Source of the DNA: Hemicordylus capensis
Lineage: Eukaryota > Chordata > Lepidosauria > Squamata > Cordylidae
Direction of reading: 5' to 3'
Assembly (NCBI RefSeq): GCF_027244095.1
Contig: NC_069662.1
Span: 17,758,501 to 17,822,500 of the forward strand
DNA length: 64,000 nucleotides
Shown: piece by piece, positions 1 to 20,905 of the stretch
How the letters are laid out: each line of letters starts with the position of its first letter
Position numbering within the stretch: position 1 is the stretch's first letter
The notes under the pieces: generated by a model
Database searches by the model: none
Seen by the model: the letters and a program-made list of their open reading frames with translations, nothing else
Told to the model about the DNA's origin: nothing
Translations under genes and position numbers: made by a program

Positions 1-159
1 AACATCTGGTAATCAGTTACCAATTGACTGATTACTCTCATTGATTTAAAAAAACCCCACAAAAACAACTAATGATCAAAACAGAGGGAAGCCCAGAGCT
101 CAGTCAGCCACCACAGAAGAAATAACTTGCAGCCACAGAAACCTGTAAACTGGAAGGAA

Positions 160-439
160 GCTTCCATCTTGGAGTTGGGGTGCCTGCCCACAGCCAAGAT
201 GGTTGCATTCCCTTCGCTGTGGCTTCACAGCCAGCTTGCCAAGCCTCAATATGGCTGCCCATCCACTGTTTAAAGGGGGAGGGGGTGCGTCACTTTCCCA
301 TCAACCCTTCTGTAGCTGCAACCGGGGTTGCAGGCAGAGATTTGAGGCAGGAGAGGGGAAGCTGGTGGCCAGAACTCTTGGGTTCTGTCGGGCGAGAGTC
401 GGCGAGATGGGCACTAGGATGCCTGGGTTCTCGAGGGAG

Positions 440-440
<1 letters not shown>
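160..440 (+). promoter_or_regulatory. Candidate promoter / 5' region of the CRK-like gene
   Basis: The stretch holds CCATCTTGG at 164-172 and its exact reverse complement CCAAGATGG at 194-202, both like the core of YY1 sites, and a third related motif, AATATGGCTGCC, at 248. It is followed by GC-richer sequence near 350-420. It lies 1.8-2 kb before the first coding exon and on the correct side for an upstream promoter. I could not fix a transcription start or a non-coding exon. Confidence 0.3.
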
Positions 441-3936
<3,496 letters not shown>

Positions 3937-4531
3937 ACATTTGATGTAACCCTTGAACTTTGACTTTTCCCTGAGGGGGCCATGACCCTTGAACTCTGCC
4001 CTGCCCTGTGAGTGTCTGGCCATCTTGAACATCCTATTTTCTGACATGAACCTTTGACCTCCCCAGTGGGCGTTTATTGGGCGTCAATTCATTGATATTC
4101 AATTCCTTGGATTTTGGGCCTCTTCTTCCGCCTAGAACTCCTGACTTTTAAATGTTGCTCCATGACTCGCTGTTCTTAAATGCTATGGTAGTTGAGCCTA
4201 TAAACTTAGGCCCTGAGGGGCTCCTTCCTATTTGCTCCCTAAGGAACACTGACCCCTTTTTGCCTTGTGATTTCCAACTTGGTTATATGCCCTCGAAACT
4301 CTGAATCTTGTGAACCTGTAAGCTCTGAGCCCTTACCTCTGTTCTTTTGAGCTTTGACTATTGACATCTTACCCTTGTGTATTTTTTTGGTTTTGTTTAC
4401 ACCTGCTCACATGGGGCAGGGGAAGTGCTTGGCTTTGATAGGGTGACAGGAATCCCACCCACCAACCTTAATAGGACCCTCCTCTTCCCTTCCCTCCCTC
4501 CACTTGTTGTCTGTTTCAAACTGCCTTGTTA

Positions 4532-4537
4532 ATTAAA
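4532..4537 (+). terminator. Probable polyadenylation signal of the CRK-like gene
   Basis: ATTAAA lies about 595 bp after the stop codon and is followed by a T-rich stretch. No better signal lies between the stop and 4560. Confidence 0.5.
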
Positions 4538-4559
4538 GTTTCTGCTGATTATTCCTCAC

Positions 4560-6060
4560 TAATGTTTACTCATTCTGAGGAAGGGCTAGAGGGTGAGTAT
4601 GGAAGAAGACTGGCACAGTTGCCATGGTAAAGTAGCATCACAACCCAGGCCTAGAACGTTGCCATGGCAAGCTGGATCGCAGCCTCTTGCTGTAGGCAGG
4701 GAAGGAAGATGCAGCTGTCACCTGTGCTGTTCGGGGAGTTTCAGTTTCCACCTGCCATCTCATCAGTGATTTCCCCAATGAGATTGTGAGGACCTTTGTT
4801 AGCTTTTCATGCACATCAGCAGTTCCTGTTGAATGGGTACAGTACCTATTTCCTTACTGAGTTTAAATCCTGATTTTTCTGGAGCTGGTACTAGCAAACA
4901 CAGACATAGTTATCCCTCTGGGAATTTTTAACTGTGTCGCTGGACTTTGTTAGCTAGTAGAATCCTAACTTGCCTGTTCCGGTTCTTGACCTAACAACAT
5001 TATTAGCATATCCAGAATGTTCATACCCGTCATATTATAATATTTAGAGGCTAGACTAAAGATGATCCTTTGCTGTGTTCTGCATATCACCTTGCCATAA
5101 ATCTAGATATGACAAGGCCGCATTTCAGAAAGTGAAGGCAGTTTTTCAATGAACGGTGTGGGCAGTCATGTTGTCATTTCCTTAAAAACCTTTCTGTTGT
5201 GGGCATCTGTAGAACAATACCTAGACAGAAACTGCACTTCCAGTGTGATGATAGGGAGATGTTGGAAGTTGTGCACACAGTGTATTGGCTGACACAACCC
5301 GTCCACAAGGAAGCTTTTGTTCATGCCAGCTCTTGTTCTGTGCCTTACCCCAAGGCACAAATTACATAACGTAAAATGAGAACACCTTTTTTCGCCTGAC
5401 AAACCTCAGAGGATGCATCTCTGCCCACCTCACAGTGGTGCAAGACCAGCTTGAAAACAGTCTGGATTCTGGTTTTGAGACCCCTCTGGATTCTAACTGT
5501 TGTGGCCATTCCCCCCACCCTCCCCACAACTAATACCAACCGGAGTGTGTAGAACTTCTGTGCTCACAATGATAGCAGGCTTGGTGAGACTGTGACATTT
5601 ATTCACTCATTTCACTGCAGCAGGGGAATTGCTAAATCTGCCCCCCTCCCCATGTTCTAAATGTCAAGAGCCCACTTTTTAGGGAACCAAATTGCCCCAC
5701 CGCACCAAATTATCAACAACCACAAACATTTCACAGGTTTTTTAGCTCCTTAAACCGGCAACTCTTGTGTGCTGTTGTAGTTCCTCCTGGGGGACAGCAG
5801 ATGGCACTCTACCTCTACTCCTGGGGTAGGGGCAGGAACCAAAGCCAAGTGGCTTCCTTAAGTTGCAAGTGAATGTTGAGCAAAGGAGATCCTTTGGGGA
5901 TATTGCCCAACAAGGAGAGTGGAAGTAACTTCATTTAGGCTTTCTGTTGGAAGGGGAGGATAGACGTCCTCTGGGTTTAGGCTCAGAGGCATCCTGCTAG
6001 TCATCCCAAAAGGTTGATCTAAACATAAAGTTGAGACAAGCTGCAGGTTAATACTAAGGG
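4560..6060. other. Intergenic DNA between the CRK-like gene and the ALDOA upstream region
   Basis: I see no exon, tRNA-SINE or foldback element that I can support here. Composition is ordinary. The open frames near 5.2-5.5 kb and 5.9-6.2 kb resemble no known protein. Confidence 0.4.
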
Positions 6061-6094
6061 GGCACGGTGTGGGGGAAGGGGGCTGCTGCTGCTG

Positions 6095-6399
6095 GCTGGA
6101 ATGGAGCCACACTTGGGGCGGGATGCCCCACAGCTCTCCCAGGCCCCAGCCCCGTGACTCTCTAGCTGTTCCTTGCTCTTCAAAGAATGTCAAGGGCCTC
6201 GCGTTTCACATTCTCAGACCCCAAGGCCTAAATTTAGCCAGCCCTGCAAAAGGCCAGGGGTCGGAGAGAAGGTTAGCACTGCCCCTCCTGCCTGCTGGCC
6301 TCCCCTTCTTATAGCCCAGCCCCTGCCTCTGCCTCTGCCAGTCACCCAGCGCCCTCCGGAGCCGTCGTGTCCTGCCAGAGCCCCCCCGCTACACCCACG
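6095..6399 (+). promoter_or_regulatory. ALDOA: Candidate muscle-type ALDOA promoter and 5' non-coding exon
   Basis: A perfect MEF2 site, CTAAATTTAG, lies at 6228-6237. A TATA-like TTATAG at 6309 follows about 80 bp downstream. A pyrimidine-rich GC stretch then ends in a good splice donor, CACG|GTATGTG, at 6399/6400. A GGAATG (reverse M-CAT) lies near 6100. Human ALDOA is known to use an upstream muscle-specific first exon driven by MEF2. The site is 6.3 kb before the coding start, further than in human. The motifs are seen in the sequence; the link to ALDOA is inferred. Confidence 0.45.
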
Positions 6400-6528
6400 G
6401 TATGTGGGAAATGGAAGCGAGGATGGAGCCAGGGTGGATCAGTGGGGTGGGAGAAAAGACTGGCCAGAGGAAGGGTCCATGGGAAAGGAGGGACACAGAG
6501 AGGTGGAAGCCTGCAAGGGATGGCCAGC

Positions 6529-6562
6529 AAGGCGGGGAGGGGAGGGGAGGGGAGGGGGCGGA
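6529..6562 (+). other. G-quadruplex-prone G-run
   Basis: Five G-runs of four or more are separated by single A bases and followed by a further G-rich tract. It lies about 130 bp downstream of the candidate ALDOA muscle exon donor, on the non-template strand. Confidence 0.6.
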
Positions 6563-6599
6563 GGACACGCAGATTGCCCTGGCCACGGAAGGGCTGATC

Positions 6600-9500
6600 A
6601 TCGTGATGTGGGGCCTTGCATTTCTGTGTCTGGGGCATCCTATGAGTGTACTTTTCCTTTTTATATAATATATATGCTAAAAATACACTCTTTCTATTTG
6701 GAGAAGAGCCAAAAATGGGTACTGCATTCTGACTGTTTAAAAGCCTGTCTGGGTGATAGTGACCGTTTCTGTTTGTTTTTCCCCCCTTCTGTAAAGTCTG
6801 CTGGCTGCTGGTCTGAGAAACAGCAAAGTGTGGGGCTTTTGTTAGTGTCCCCCCCGCTTCCCCCACCTCCTTGACCATCCCTCTACTTTAATAGGGGCGA
6901 AGCCTCCAGTCCTCATTGCCCCCACCCATGTTCTTTGATGCGTTCAGAAGCAGAGCGGAGCTGTGGACACCCTGCCATCTTACCCTTCACAGTTGTTTCC
7001 TCTGGCTGCTGTAATGACTTGCAAAAATCCTCCTAAGCCCCTGGTATTTGGGCCACAGGAACAGAAATTGTGTGTGTCTCAATCCTTCCTTTGCCACTGC
7101 TGGTTGTCCAATCTGTGTCCTCTCTGTAGGCTGGGTGGGGTGGGGTGTCTCTGGCGTCTTCCCATTGTTGTTCTGGTCCTCTAGACTGTAGCTTCCCTTT
7201 GCTGGCACCTCCTCTGCTATTTAACTCACTTCTGCTTCTTAATAACCTCCAGGTCTGCCTTCCGCTTCTGCCTTGTCTGCAGGAAGCAGTTTTTACAAGT
7301 CCTGCTTCAACAAGCTCCTGCTTTTCTTGCATCAGAAACTTGAATGTGAAGTCTATGTTGAACGGAATGTATATTTTGATTTTAAAATCCTGGCCCCAGC
7401 TTTCTGTCCTGCATTAAAACACTTATATTCCAAATTAAACAATGTCCCCAACATTATTTGCATTCTCGATTAAACATCATCACTTGTGAAAACACTTTTA
7501 ACTTGAGATTATGAGCCCTCTCTGGCCAGGAGCTGCATCCTTGAGGGGTACAGCAGAGCACCAGTTTAACACTAGTTTTAAATTTATTGTTTTAAATAGT
7601 GGTAGTTGCTTGGGGAGAGTCTGCTTTGCTTTTGCAAGTGTCACTGTATTATGGCAGTCAAGAATAGCTTCAGGTCCTAGGGGCCCAAGAGGCCAAGCTT
7701 CTTGCTTTGTTTTTTACTCTCCTTTGCCGGCTGAGCTGCTACCTCTTTCTACAGGGGTGTGTAGAATGAGAGTTTCTGTGTGTTTTAATAGTTATCTGCC
7801 AGCAGAAATGTAGCAGGCCAAGCTTTCTCTAGCAAGGGGAAAGCTTCACCTTCTACTTTCTTGCACAAGGGCAGCTGTTAAAAGCACAGGAACCCTTCCA
7901 GTCACATTTGGCAATCTGAACTTTGCCTACACTTCCCTGCCTTGTATTTGTGGGCGTGTTAATTTCAGTGGTCAGGGAAGGTAGGAGGCTGACTGCAATA
8001 TTGTTTTAAAAGAACCCCACTCAAGTAATATGAACTATATAAGAACCTTATAAGGGTGGGCAGTAGGAAAAGTAGTGTGGTAAAAAGTGTGATTTATTAT
8101 GGTCAGGAGAAGAGGCTCCGCAGAAGTGGGACAGAGCACATAGCAGCACTGCAGCTATGCATAGAGCTGCCTCCTCCCCACTTCCTGCATGTCTTAACAA
8201 ATGCATGGATGTGCAGAAATCCAACAGGTGAAGTTTTTCCTTGAGTGGAGCTGGAATGGTGGGGAAGCATCACCTGTTGAATGCCTGCCTGCCGTGTGCA
8301 GCTATTAGACAGAGAGGCCTCGTATGTGGTGGTGGGAGGTGATGATCATAGTGGTTGTGTGAAGGGGTCGTGGTGGGGAGAATAGAGAAAGGCCTGCGGT
8401 GCGGGAGGCGGGACCGCCAACTGGAAAGACTCGACTGGGACAGATCCTAACAGTTTAAGCAATTAGTGCGCTTAGTTCTGTCAGGGAGCCCTCATCCCCT
8501 TTCCTATAGGCAGCTGGGAGGGTAAGGGGAGGGGGGGGGGAAACCAACAAAAAAGGGCTACCTTCTACCCCCTGCCGCCTGCTACGTGCCTTCCTGCACA
8601 AAGACCAGTGACTCAGCTGTTACCGTAATCATTCGAAGAGAAGTTCTGCCTAGATTCCGGGCTGAGCTACTTTGTAAGGAAGGTTCTGGATGGGGAGTTA
8701 TGGCAGAGATAGGGGAGGAGGTGTGGGTTGCAGCCCTCTGCTACCCTGACCCCACAGGTGTCTGGCCTTTTCTCTCCCATCATCAATCAAATAGCAGCTG
8801 CTTTTCACCTCCTAGGCGTGAGGGTGTTATATAGCCAAACATTCCCCACCCAGGGCCTGCGCAACCCTCTAGTATCCCTGTGCCATTTGCTGCTTCGTAA
8901 AACCGGCCCTAGTCAGCCCCAGATGCCAGCAACCTTCTGCTGATCCAGTCCAACAGAGGCACTTTAAATGTCCATCACAACACTTCTTCCCTGTCCTCTC
9001 TCTGTCATGCTTAACTGTACAGTCTTTTCGCTAGGTTGATTAGTTAATTGCAGCTTGGATCCTCAGATGTTTTTGGACTACAATTCCCATCATCCCCTGC
9101 CACAATGGCCAGTCCCCTGATCAGGTTCAGGTTTTGAGTTCAGCGTTCCTGTTTCACTATCCAGCTCTTGGTATTCTTGCCTTCCGTGGCGGTTTGGCTC
9201 CATGGCTCCCCATCCTCCCGCCCTTCCATACCTTTGTAATATCTGCCAACTGAAAAGAACATGACATGCACCTGATGAAGTGGATCTAGGCCATGAAAGC
9301 TCATGTTTAAACATGTTAGTCTTTTAAGGTACCACAAGACTGTGTTATGTCACTGTCGATGTGCATTAAGGAGCACCCCCCCACACCTTGTAAATACAAA
9401 ATGTATTTAAAGCACAACCAATGTGCATTGTGTGCTTGTGGGTACATCCCCTTAGCTGCAAGGCTGGTTAGTTACAGAGAAAGGCAGGTGAGATGAGCTT

Positions 9501-10940
9501 AACAGAAAAGTCAAAGAAGTCAAGCCCTCTGCCTTTTAATGCCAGAGCTGTGTTATGCATTTTTCTCCAGGGGGGTCAGCAAAAAGCATTCTGTGCATGC
9601 TCAGAGACACTCTTCTTAGTTATTACTTTACAAGAGCAGAGCAGGTTTGGGGAAGGCCCCATTCTGACTCAGGTTAAGCTCTAGATGGGCTCCAAAGTGG
9701 TTCAGTTGATATCTTGGTTTAATCAGACAGCTGGGTCGGGTAATGAGATTTGAGTCACGATTGCAAAGACTCTCCCCACCTTCCTCAGCATTAGCCGCTA
9801 GGTACCCCTGATGTGTTTGCCATGTGACCTCACTCACTGTTGAAAAGCATGGGGTGCACAGGTGGCAACATGTTGGCAGAGCCACAGTGCTGTAGACCTC
9901 CTGAATGGGGGGGCCCCCTGTGACCTCCAGCAGAGAAGTCACAGATCCTGCCTTGCAGCTTTTGCAGGTGAGTCAGAATCTGGGCTTCCCGGATTCCCAG
10001 CCTTTGTTTTACTGAACTAGGATTCTGGTCCTTAAGATGGTTCCTTAGGTGTTAAATGAGTCAATTTTAAATGGAACACACTTCCACCTCGACATGCTTC
10101 GGATTGCAGCCTTCCACAGATATCGCCGGCATCCTGGGTTCTGTGCTGCAGCTGCTTCCAGTCTGAAAATGAATTCCTCTCTTTGCTTGCAAGCTACCAG
10201 TTCCATCTTATCTCTCGCACACACCTCTCACTCTCTTGCAGAATCAGCTCCATATGCCGAAGCCCCTCTTTTTGTAACTAAGCCCAACACTCATGGGGTG
10301 GGGATCCAGAAATAGCTCTGTGTCCTTCAGAAAAGGACAGAGGAGCTGGAGGAGGGGGGATCGGGTGTCCCCTTGAAAGGTCACTGCTGAAACTGGAGTC
10401 TGGAAGAGGATGTAAAGGGAAAAGACCCATGGAGCCACTCATTTGGCTGATTCCCCTCTCCCCAAGACATACACTGGAGGGGGGGGGATTCCTCAGTCCT
10501 CAGAAAGACTAGCATGAGTGAGTGTATTCATCTTATCAGAAAACAGGCCAGCACATTTGATCCTTCTGCTACTAGCAATCAGGATGCTTAAAACTGGATT
10601 TTTCTGTGTGGTGCATGCATGGTATGTGTATAGATGAATGGAGATTTTAATTCATTTATTTTATTGCAAATGGGAGACTAGATTTTGTTATACGGTCTTC
10701 TGCTAGGCTGAAATGCTGGAGGAGCTCCTGAGAGGGGTGATGAGATACAGAATCAGGGCTGTCCTTAGGACACAGTGAGCAGGGCAACCACCCGGTCCCC
10801 TCTTTTAACCCCCATTAGAATTAACTGAAAGGGGCCCCCACACTGACTGATTTGCCCTGGACCCTGCACCCTGCCAGAATACAGAAATATCCGTGGATTT
10901 TATTTTCCTTGCTACTCTAATCAGTTCTCCTCCATTGATT
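6600..10940. other. Probable first-intron or intergenic DNA upstream of ALDOA
   Basis: No coding exon is recognised. A foldback fragment lies at about 9068-9110. G-homopolymers occur near 8529 and 10482. If the 6.3-kb promoter is real, this is ALDOA intron 1 in muscle transcripts. Confidence 0.4.
9077..9110. repeat. Fragment of the foldback repeat core
   Basis: It contains ACTACAATTCCCATCATCCC and TGCCACAATGGCC, the centre of the foldback family that recurs through the window, without recognisable outer ends. Confidence 0.5.
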
Positions 10941-10952
10941 GCCATTTTAGTC

Positions 10953-11215
10953 CCCTGCTAACTGGGCAAAGAGGCACCTTTTACCGTGGTGATTCTCTTT
11001 ATTTAGCAGGGGGAGAGTAACTGGTCCTATCCACGCCCAGCACAGGACCTCCAGTGACTGTTGCTGGTGTCTATCTTCTTGTTGTTGTTTTTAGAATGTG
11101 AGCCCTTTGGGGACAGGGAGCCATCTTACTGATTTATTATTTCTCTGCGTAAACCGCCCTGAGCCATTTTTGGAAGGGAGGTATAGAAATCGAATTATTA
11201 TTATTAACAACAACA
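10953..11215 (+). mobile_element. SINE copy, type with GTGAGCCCTTTGGGGACAGG segment
   Basis: It reads GCTAACTGGGCAAAGAGGCA, then CCAGTGACTGTTGCTGG, GTGAGCCCTTTGGGGACAGG and a TATAGAAATCGAAT-type tail with (ATT)n and (AAC)n. The same order recurs at 22630 (+) and, reversed, at 59005. Confidence 0.7.
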
Positions 11216-11399
11216 ACAACAATAATTTTCGCCCTCATCATCCCAGCAGCATCCTTGATGCACACTCACCATAGATAACTAATTTATTTTTCCTGCTGCC
11301 ATGCAGCCCAATCCTATTATCGGAAATAAGTCCTACTCATTTCAGTGAGCCTTGCATCCCAATAAGCGGGTGTAGGATTTTGTATTGAATTTCGACACA

Positions 11400-12120
11400 T
11401 GGTCGCCAGACAGGCCGCGTGAACGGAATCTCTGTCTCTCCATGCTGACTCAACCGAGTCGGCTCGGCCATCACGCTGCGCTTATAGTTGCCTTGCCTTC
11501 TATTGAAATAAATACCTCCCTCCGGCAATTTGGGGGAAGGACTCGGGCCCTTTAAGTCTTCTCCCTTCCCCCTCCTCGGTGAGTCAGTTTCACACCCTTT
11601 TCCGCCTGGCTGGGCTGCGTGACGCTGCTGGGGTTTGGAACACTGAGGTTCCGAGCGTTCGATTCTAGAGCCTCACTTTGCTTGCGCGCATTCTAGCTGT
11701 CGCTTGTTTTCGCCGCTCGGAGAGCAACCAGGTTTGATTTTGGTACGCGCGCGCCGCGTTCGTCCAGGGGAAAGAGATCGGTGGGGCAGCCATCCCTAGT
11801 TTTAGAGATCCGGAGCTAAAGCGAATGTTCTTTGGGGCGATTGGAGAGTTGTATGTGCGGTTCCTCCCCCCCCCGCATTTTATAAAACGCAGCAATGGGA
11901 CTTTGAGATTGATAAAATGGAGACTGTAAAATGTGAAGGGGGAAGGGAGAGAATGCGCCGCGTGGTGGTGGGGGAAGCCGCGGATGAAGTCACGTGGTGA
12001 AGCTTCGGTGCAACTGTTGCGTCGGGAGCGAGGAGACACTTTTCCTACTATGGAAGGAAGAGGCTTATAATTCCCTATCGTAAAAATCCCGCTCTTCTTT
12101 CCTCCCCCGCCCTGCGCCCG
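11400..12120 (+). promoter_or_regulatory. ALDOA: Candidate ubiquitous (proximal) ALDOA promoter
   Basis: The stretch is rich in CpG compared with its surroundings. It holds an AP-1-like TGAGTCA at 11580 and an E-box CACGTG at 11991-11996, a site class used by USF, MYC and HIF on glycolytic genes. A possible first-exon donor, CCTCG|GTGAGT, ends at 11578, and the first coding exon has an acceptor ending at 12677. It lies 0.6-1.3 kb before the coding start, like the proximal human ALDOA promoter. The start of transcription is not fixed. Confidence 0.5.
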
Positions 12121-12691
12121 CCGCCACGTTTTCTAGTTTCTGCTTTCGCGCTCTCTCTCTGTTCTCTACTGCAGACTAGGAAAGGGGTTGGGGCTTGGGG
12201 GAGATCTTGGAAGCATCGCTGTTGAGGAGGACAGGAATCGATGAAATACGGGCTGAGGGGACTTTAAGGGTAGGGATAAAAAGTGGTTTCTTCTTGTCCT
12301 TGAAATGTCCTTCGCATGACTTAACCTGTTGTATACTGGATGAATATATACTCTCAATGTCTTTCTTTCTTTTTTGCTGGCTTTTACAATGGGAATCCCT
12401 CTTGACCTCAGTGGGAATCCTCTGGTGTCTGTGGCCACAGGGAGGGGCAGAGCTGTCGAGTTCTCCTCTTTTTCTCTCTGTCTGCCAGCCCTTTGCATAC
12501 ACACCAAGGTCATTGGTCTGCTGTGCCTGGGTATCTCCTGCAGACCATCACCTATGCAGGAGCAGGGAGGCAAGGAGTAGGGCTTCCTGGGAGAGGAACC
12601 AGGGGAGGGCTTGGGGTACCACCATCACCACCACCTAATCGCCAGCAAGGCTATTGACTCCTCCCTGTCCTCTCTAGTTTAGTTGCTCAAG

Positions 12692-18228
<5,537 letters not shown>

Positions 18229-18531
18229 AATCAGGGGCTTGGTTTCTCTGTCTGCTCTCACTTTTGTTGTTGCATTGTGCCTGAGCTCATGTGGTGTGTA
18301 CTGTCTTCTCTTCACCCCTCCCTTTTTGCCAGCTTCTTTGGCAGGGAAAAGTGGAAATCTTCCCCATCCTTGCCTTGAAAGCATCTAGAAGTCTGGGCAT
18401 GTTCCTTCCTCTAATCCCCCCACCTTTGTGTGACTCCTAGCTTTTCCCCTCTGGTGACCGACACTCCTGGTCCATGGCCAAAACATCAAAATATCTCCGG
18501 AGCTGGGATACCTGACTCATGGACCTCTAGA

Positions 18532-18537
18532 AATAAA
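18532..18537 (+). terminator. ALDOA: ALDOA polyadenylation signal
   Basis: AATAAA lies 304 bp after the stop codon and is followed within 25-40 bp by a GT-rich stretch (GTGCCTTGGTTCTG). Confidence 0.8.
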
Positions 18538-18559
18538 GAGAATCTATTTAAACATTACA

Positions 18560-20330
18560 AGTGCCTTGGTTCTGTTTGTTCTCCTAAATAATGTAAACGT
18601 CCTAGGAGCATGACCTCTTTCTCTTCCCCGTCCTGGAATTGGGGAGTCTGTGTTCAAGCTTTTCTCTGTCATAGGCATTGGACTGTATGTTGCCAAAAGA
18701 GGAGGAGCTGCCTTCTGTCGGTAGACCCCTGTGTAACTTGCCCATTTAATGTCCAGTCTGACTGGCAGTGGCTCTCTGAAGGCAGGTGTTTTTTCCTTGC
18801 ATACCACTGTGCAAGAGTAACTGGAGAGAGCTGAGGCTTGACCATGTACACTATTAATGTGTTATGGTCCTTCCTCTTTGAGAAGGTCTAAGTCTCCCTG
18901 ACCAAGGATTTGAGAAAAATATTAGTGAAGACTAACCTGTGTAAGCTGCAACTTGTTGAGTCAGGGCAGTTAAACAGGAGGATCTGCTGTCCAAAGCAGC
19001 AGTTGTTAATCTTTGCATAAGGTGCACGGCGGGGGGAATGTTGTGTTAAGCAGGTATATCCACTCAGAGAAAAAATTAATAAAAGCCCTATTTGAGCTGT
19101 TTTTTCAAAAGGATTAGCTAGAGCCCTGTAGGATAAGAAAGTCACTTGTAATAGGAACTTAAGGATGAACCACAAGAGATGGAGGCCTCTACAGTGCACT
19201 AGCTGCTCCTATGCTAGAAAAGGCAGGAACAATTGCTGGTACTTTAAAAACAGCAACAACAAAAAAACACCTTACTAATCTGACCTTTGTTGAAGGATAT
19301 TTCTTACAGAATATAGATTGGTGATTGATCACCATTTACAAGGTGGAAATAGTGAATGGATCACAATATTATTGAGAACATCCTTCCCTAATAATCACAC
19401 CAATAGGATCAGGAAAGGAAACGTGCACTCCAGTCTGTGTTGACTCCTGGTGACCACAGAGCCACGTGGTTTTCTTGGTAGAATACAGGAGGGGTTTGCC
19501 ATTGCCTTCTCTTGCACAATGTGAGATGATGCCTTTCAGCATCTTCCTATATTGCTGCTGCTAAATATAGGAGTTTCCCATATTCTGGGAAACACACCAG
19601 CTGAGATTTGAACCAACGGCCTCCTGTTTTCATGGCAGGTTGCTTCCCTGCTGCACCAACCCTTTGCTGATCCAGAACTGTCTGTCATATAAGTGATAAA
19701 TATACAATAGTTTGAGCTCAGCAGCATGGGGAAAAACTATTTCCAGGGTTTTGGAAAGAACAATCTTAGTTCCATTGGATATGTCCTGCTAGCTAGAAGG
19801 ATCTCTGTGCCAGATTCGAAGAGGGTTGTGTGACTTCTCGTGTAACAAGGAAGATGCAGTATTGCCCCTAAACACGAGTGTTTCCAGTGCATAAAGGCTG
19901 ACAAAACTGGGTGGACAAAATAAATTCCTTCACAATAGTGTCTGAACACCCGTTCATTTTGCTATCATCTGCGTGCAAATCTCTACATTTTTTCTCCACA
20001 AGACCAGCTGCGGCGTCTCATTCACCCCACACAGAATGAAAGACTGTCCTAATCAGAATGCTTCAAGGGGAGCAATTAAAAGACTCGAGTGGCGAACGCC
20101 TGGCGGGTATTTATCGCCAGCCTATTTCTATCCACCCATGAAATTGCCCTTAAAACGATGGGGTGCGGGGGCCAATCGGAGGCTTTCCAGTTGTATTTAT
20201 GGCGCCAGCAATAAAGAGTTGTGGTACTACCAGAACTGAAAAGCTGCAGCTACCCCCTCATCACTCTAAGCCCCCCTACTCTACTCCCCCCCCCGCACAG
20301 AGCCCCCACAGTAAAATAGAACTAAGGACC
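18560..20330. other. Intergenic DNA between ALDOA and PPP4C
   Basis: A reversed tRNA-SINE lies at 19412-19662. Beyond it no coding exon is recognised. CpG content rises from about 20.0 kb towards the PPP4C promoter. Confidence 0.45.
19412..19662 (-). mobile_element. tRNA-derived SINE with GACGGCACACTT tail, reversed
   Basis: The plus strand shows the reverse complement of the family body: GTTGACTCCTGGTGACCACAG, CAGCATCTTCCTATATTGC and the head region ending near 19662 with a decayed B-box (TTTGAACCAACGG). Confidence 0.75.
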
Positions 20331-20339
20331 ATATCGCTC

Positions 20340-20905
20340 AAAAGAGCCCGTCTTTACGTCATTTCCGGTTGCCCTCTCTTGCTGCCCTTAGAAAGCTGCC
20401 GCTTTCGCCCACACTATTACGTCACATCCATACTAACGTCTTCGGCCTCCACCTCTTAGAAGTGTCTATATCTTCGTTCGACATTCCTAAATTATGGGGA
20501 AACGCCCGTATAGTAAACGCAATATTTTATTTTTTAAAAATCTGAAACGAAATACGTTCCTTATACCCTCCCGTACATTCTTTCCGCCCTTACCCTTTCG
20601 CCACTGCCTACTGCGGCGGCGGCTTCTTGAATACGCCCCCCCGTGTGAGGAATCTTCTTCCGCCCTTTCAATAAGATATGCGTCACTTCCTCTGACTTAA
20701 AGTTCCTCCCCTTCGACAGCACCGTAGGGGAAAGGTCGTCCCGCCTCCTGCCGGTCTTCTTCCGAGAAGGAAGCGGAAGTGACGCGCGGAGCCCAGGAGT
20801 TGGTGGGAGAGCCGGAAAGCGAGAGGGGGAGGGGCCGGGCCCGGGAGCCGCGGAGCTGCCGCCGCCGCTGTCGCTGTCTCTACCCCTGCCGCCGCCGCAC
20901 CCCAG
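20340..20905 (+). promoter_or_regulatory. PPP4C: PPP4C promoter and 5' non-coding exon
   Basis: The CpG-rich stretch ends in a clear exon-intron boundary, CCCCAG|GTAAAGG, at 20905/20906. Its partner acceptor ends at 22477, eight bases before the start codon. Four CRE/ETS-type motifs occur: CGTCATTTCCGG at 20357, TTACGTCACATCC at 20417, CGTCACTTCC at 20681, and GCGGAAGTGACGCG at 20773, the last being the same composite on the other strand. No TATA box is evident, as expected for a housekeeping promoter. The start of transcription probably lies near 20.75-20.80 kb; this is inferred. Confidence 0.7.

Noticed and set aside
6173-6874. Long open frame (233 codons) in the region upstream of ALDOA
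   Set aside because: The translation is low-complexity proline- and glycine-rich sequence across GC-rich promoter-like DNA, matches no family, and overlaps equally open frames on the other strand.
12195-12638. Open frame of 147 codons just before the ALDOA coding start
   Set aside because: It lies in the ALDOA 5' UTR/first intron, overlaps open frames on the other strand, and has no known similarity.
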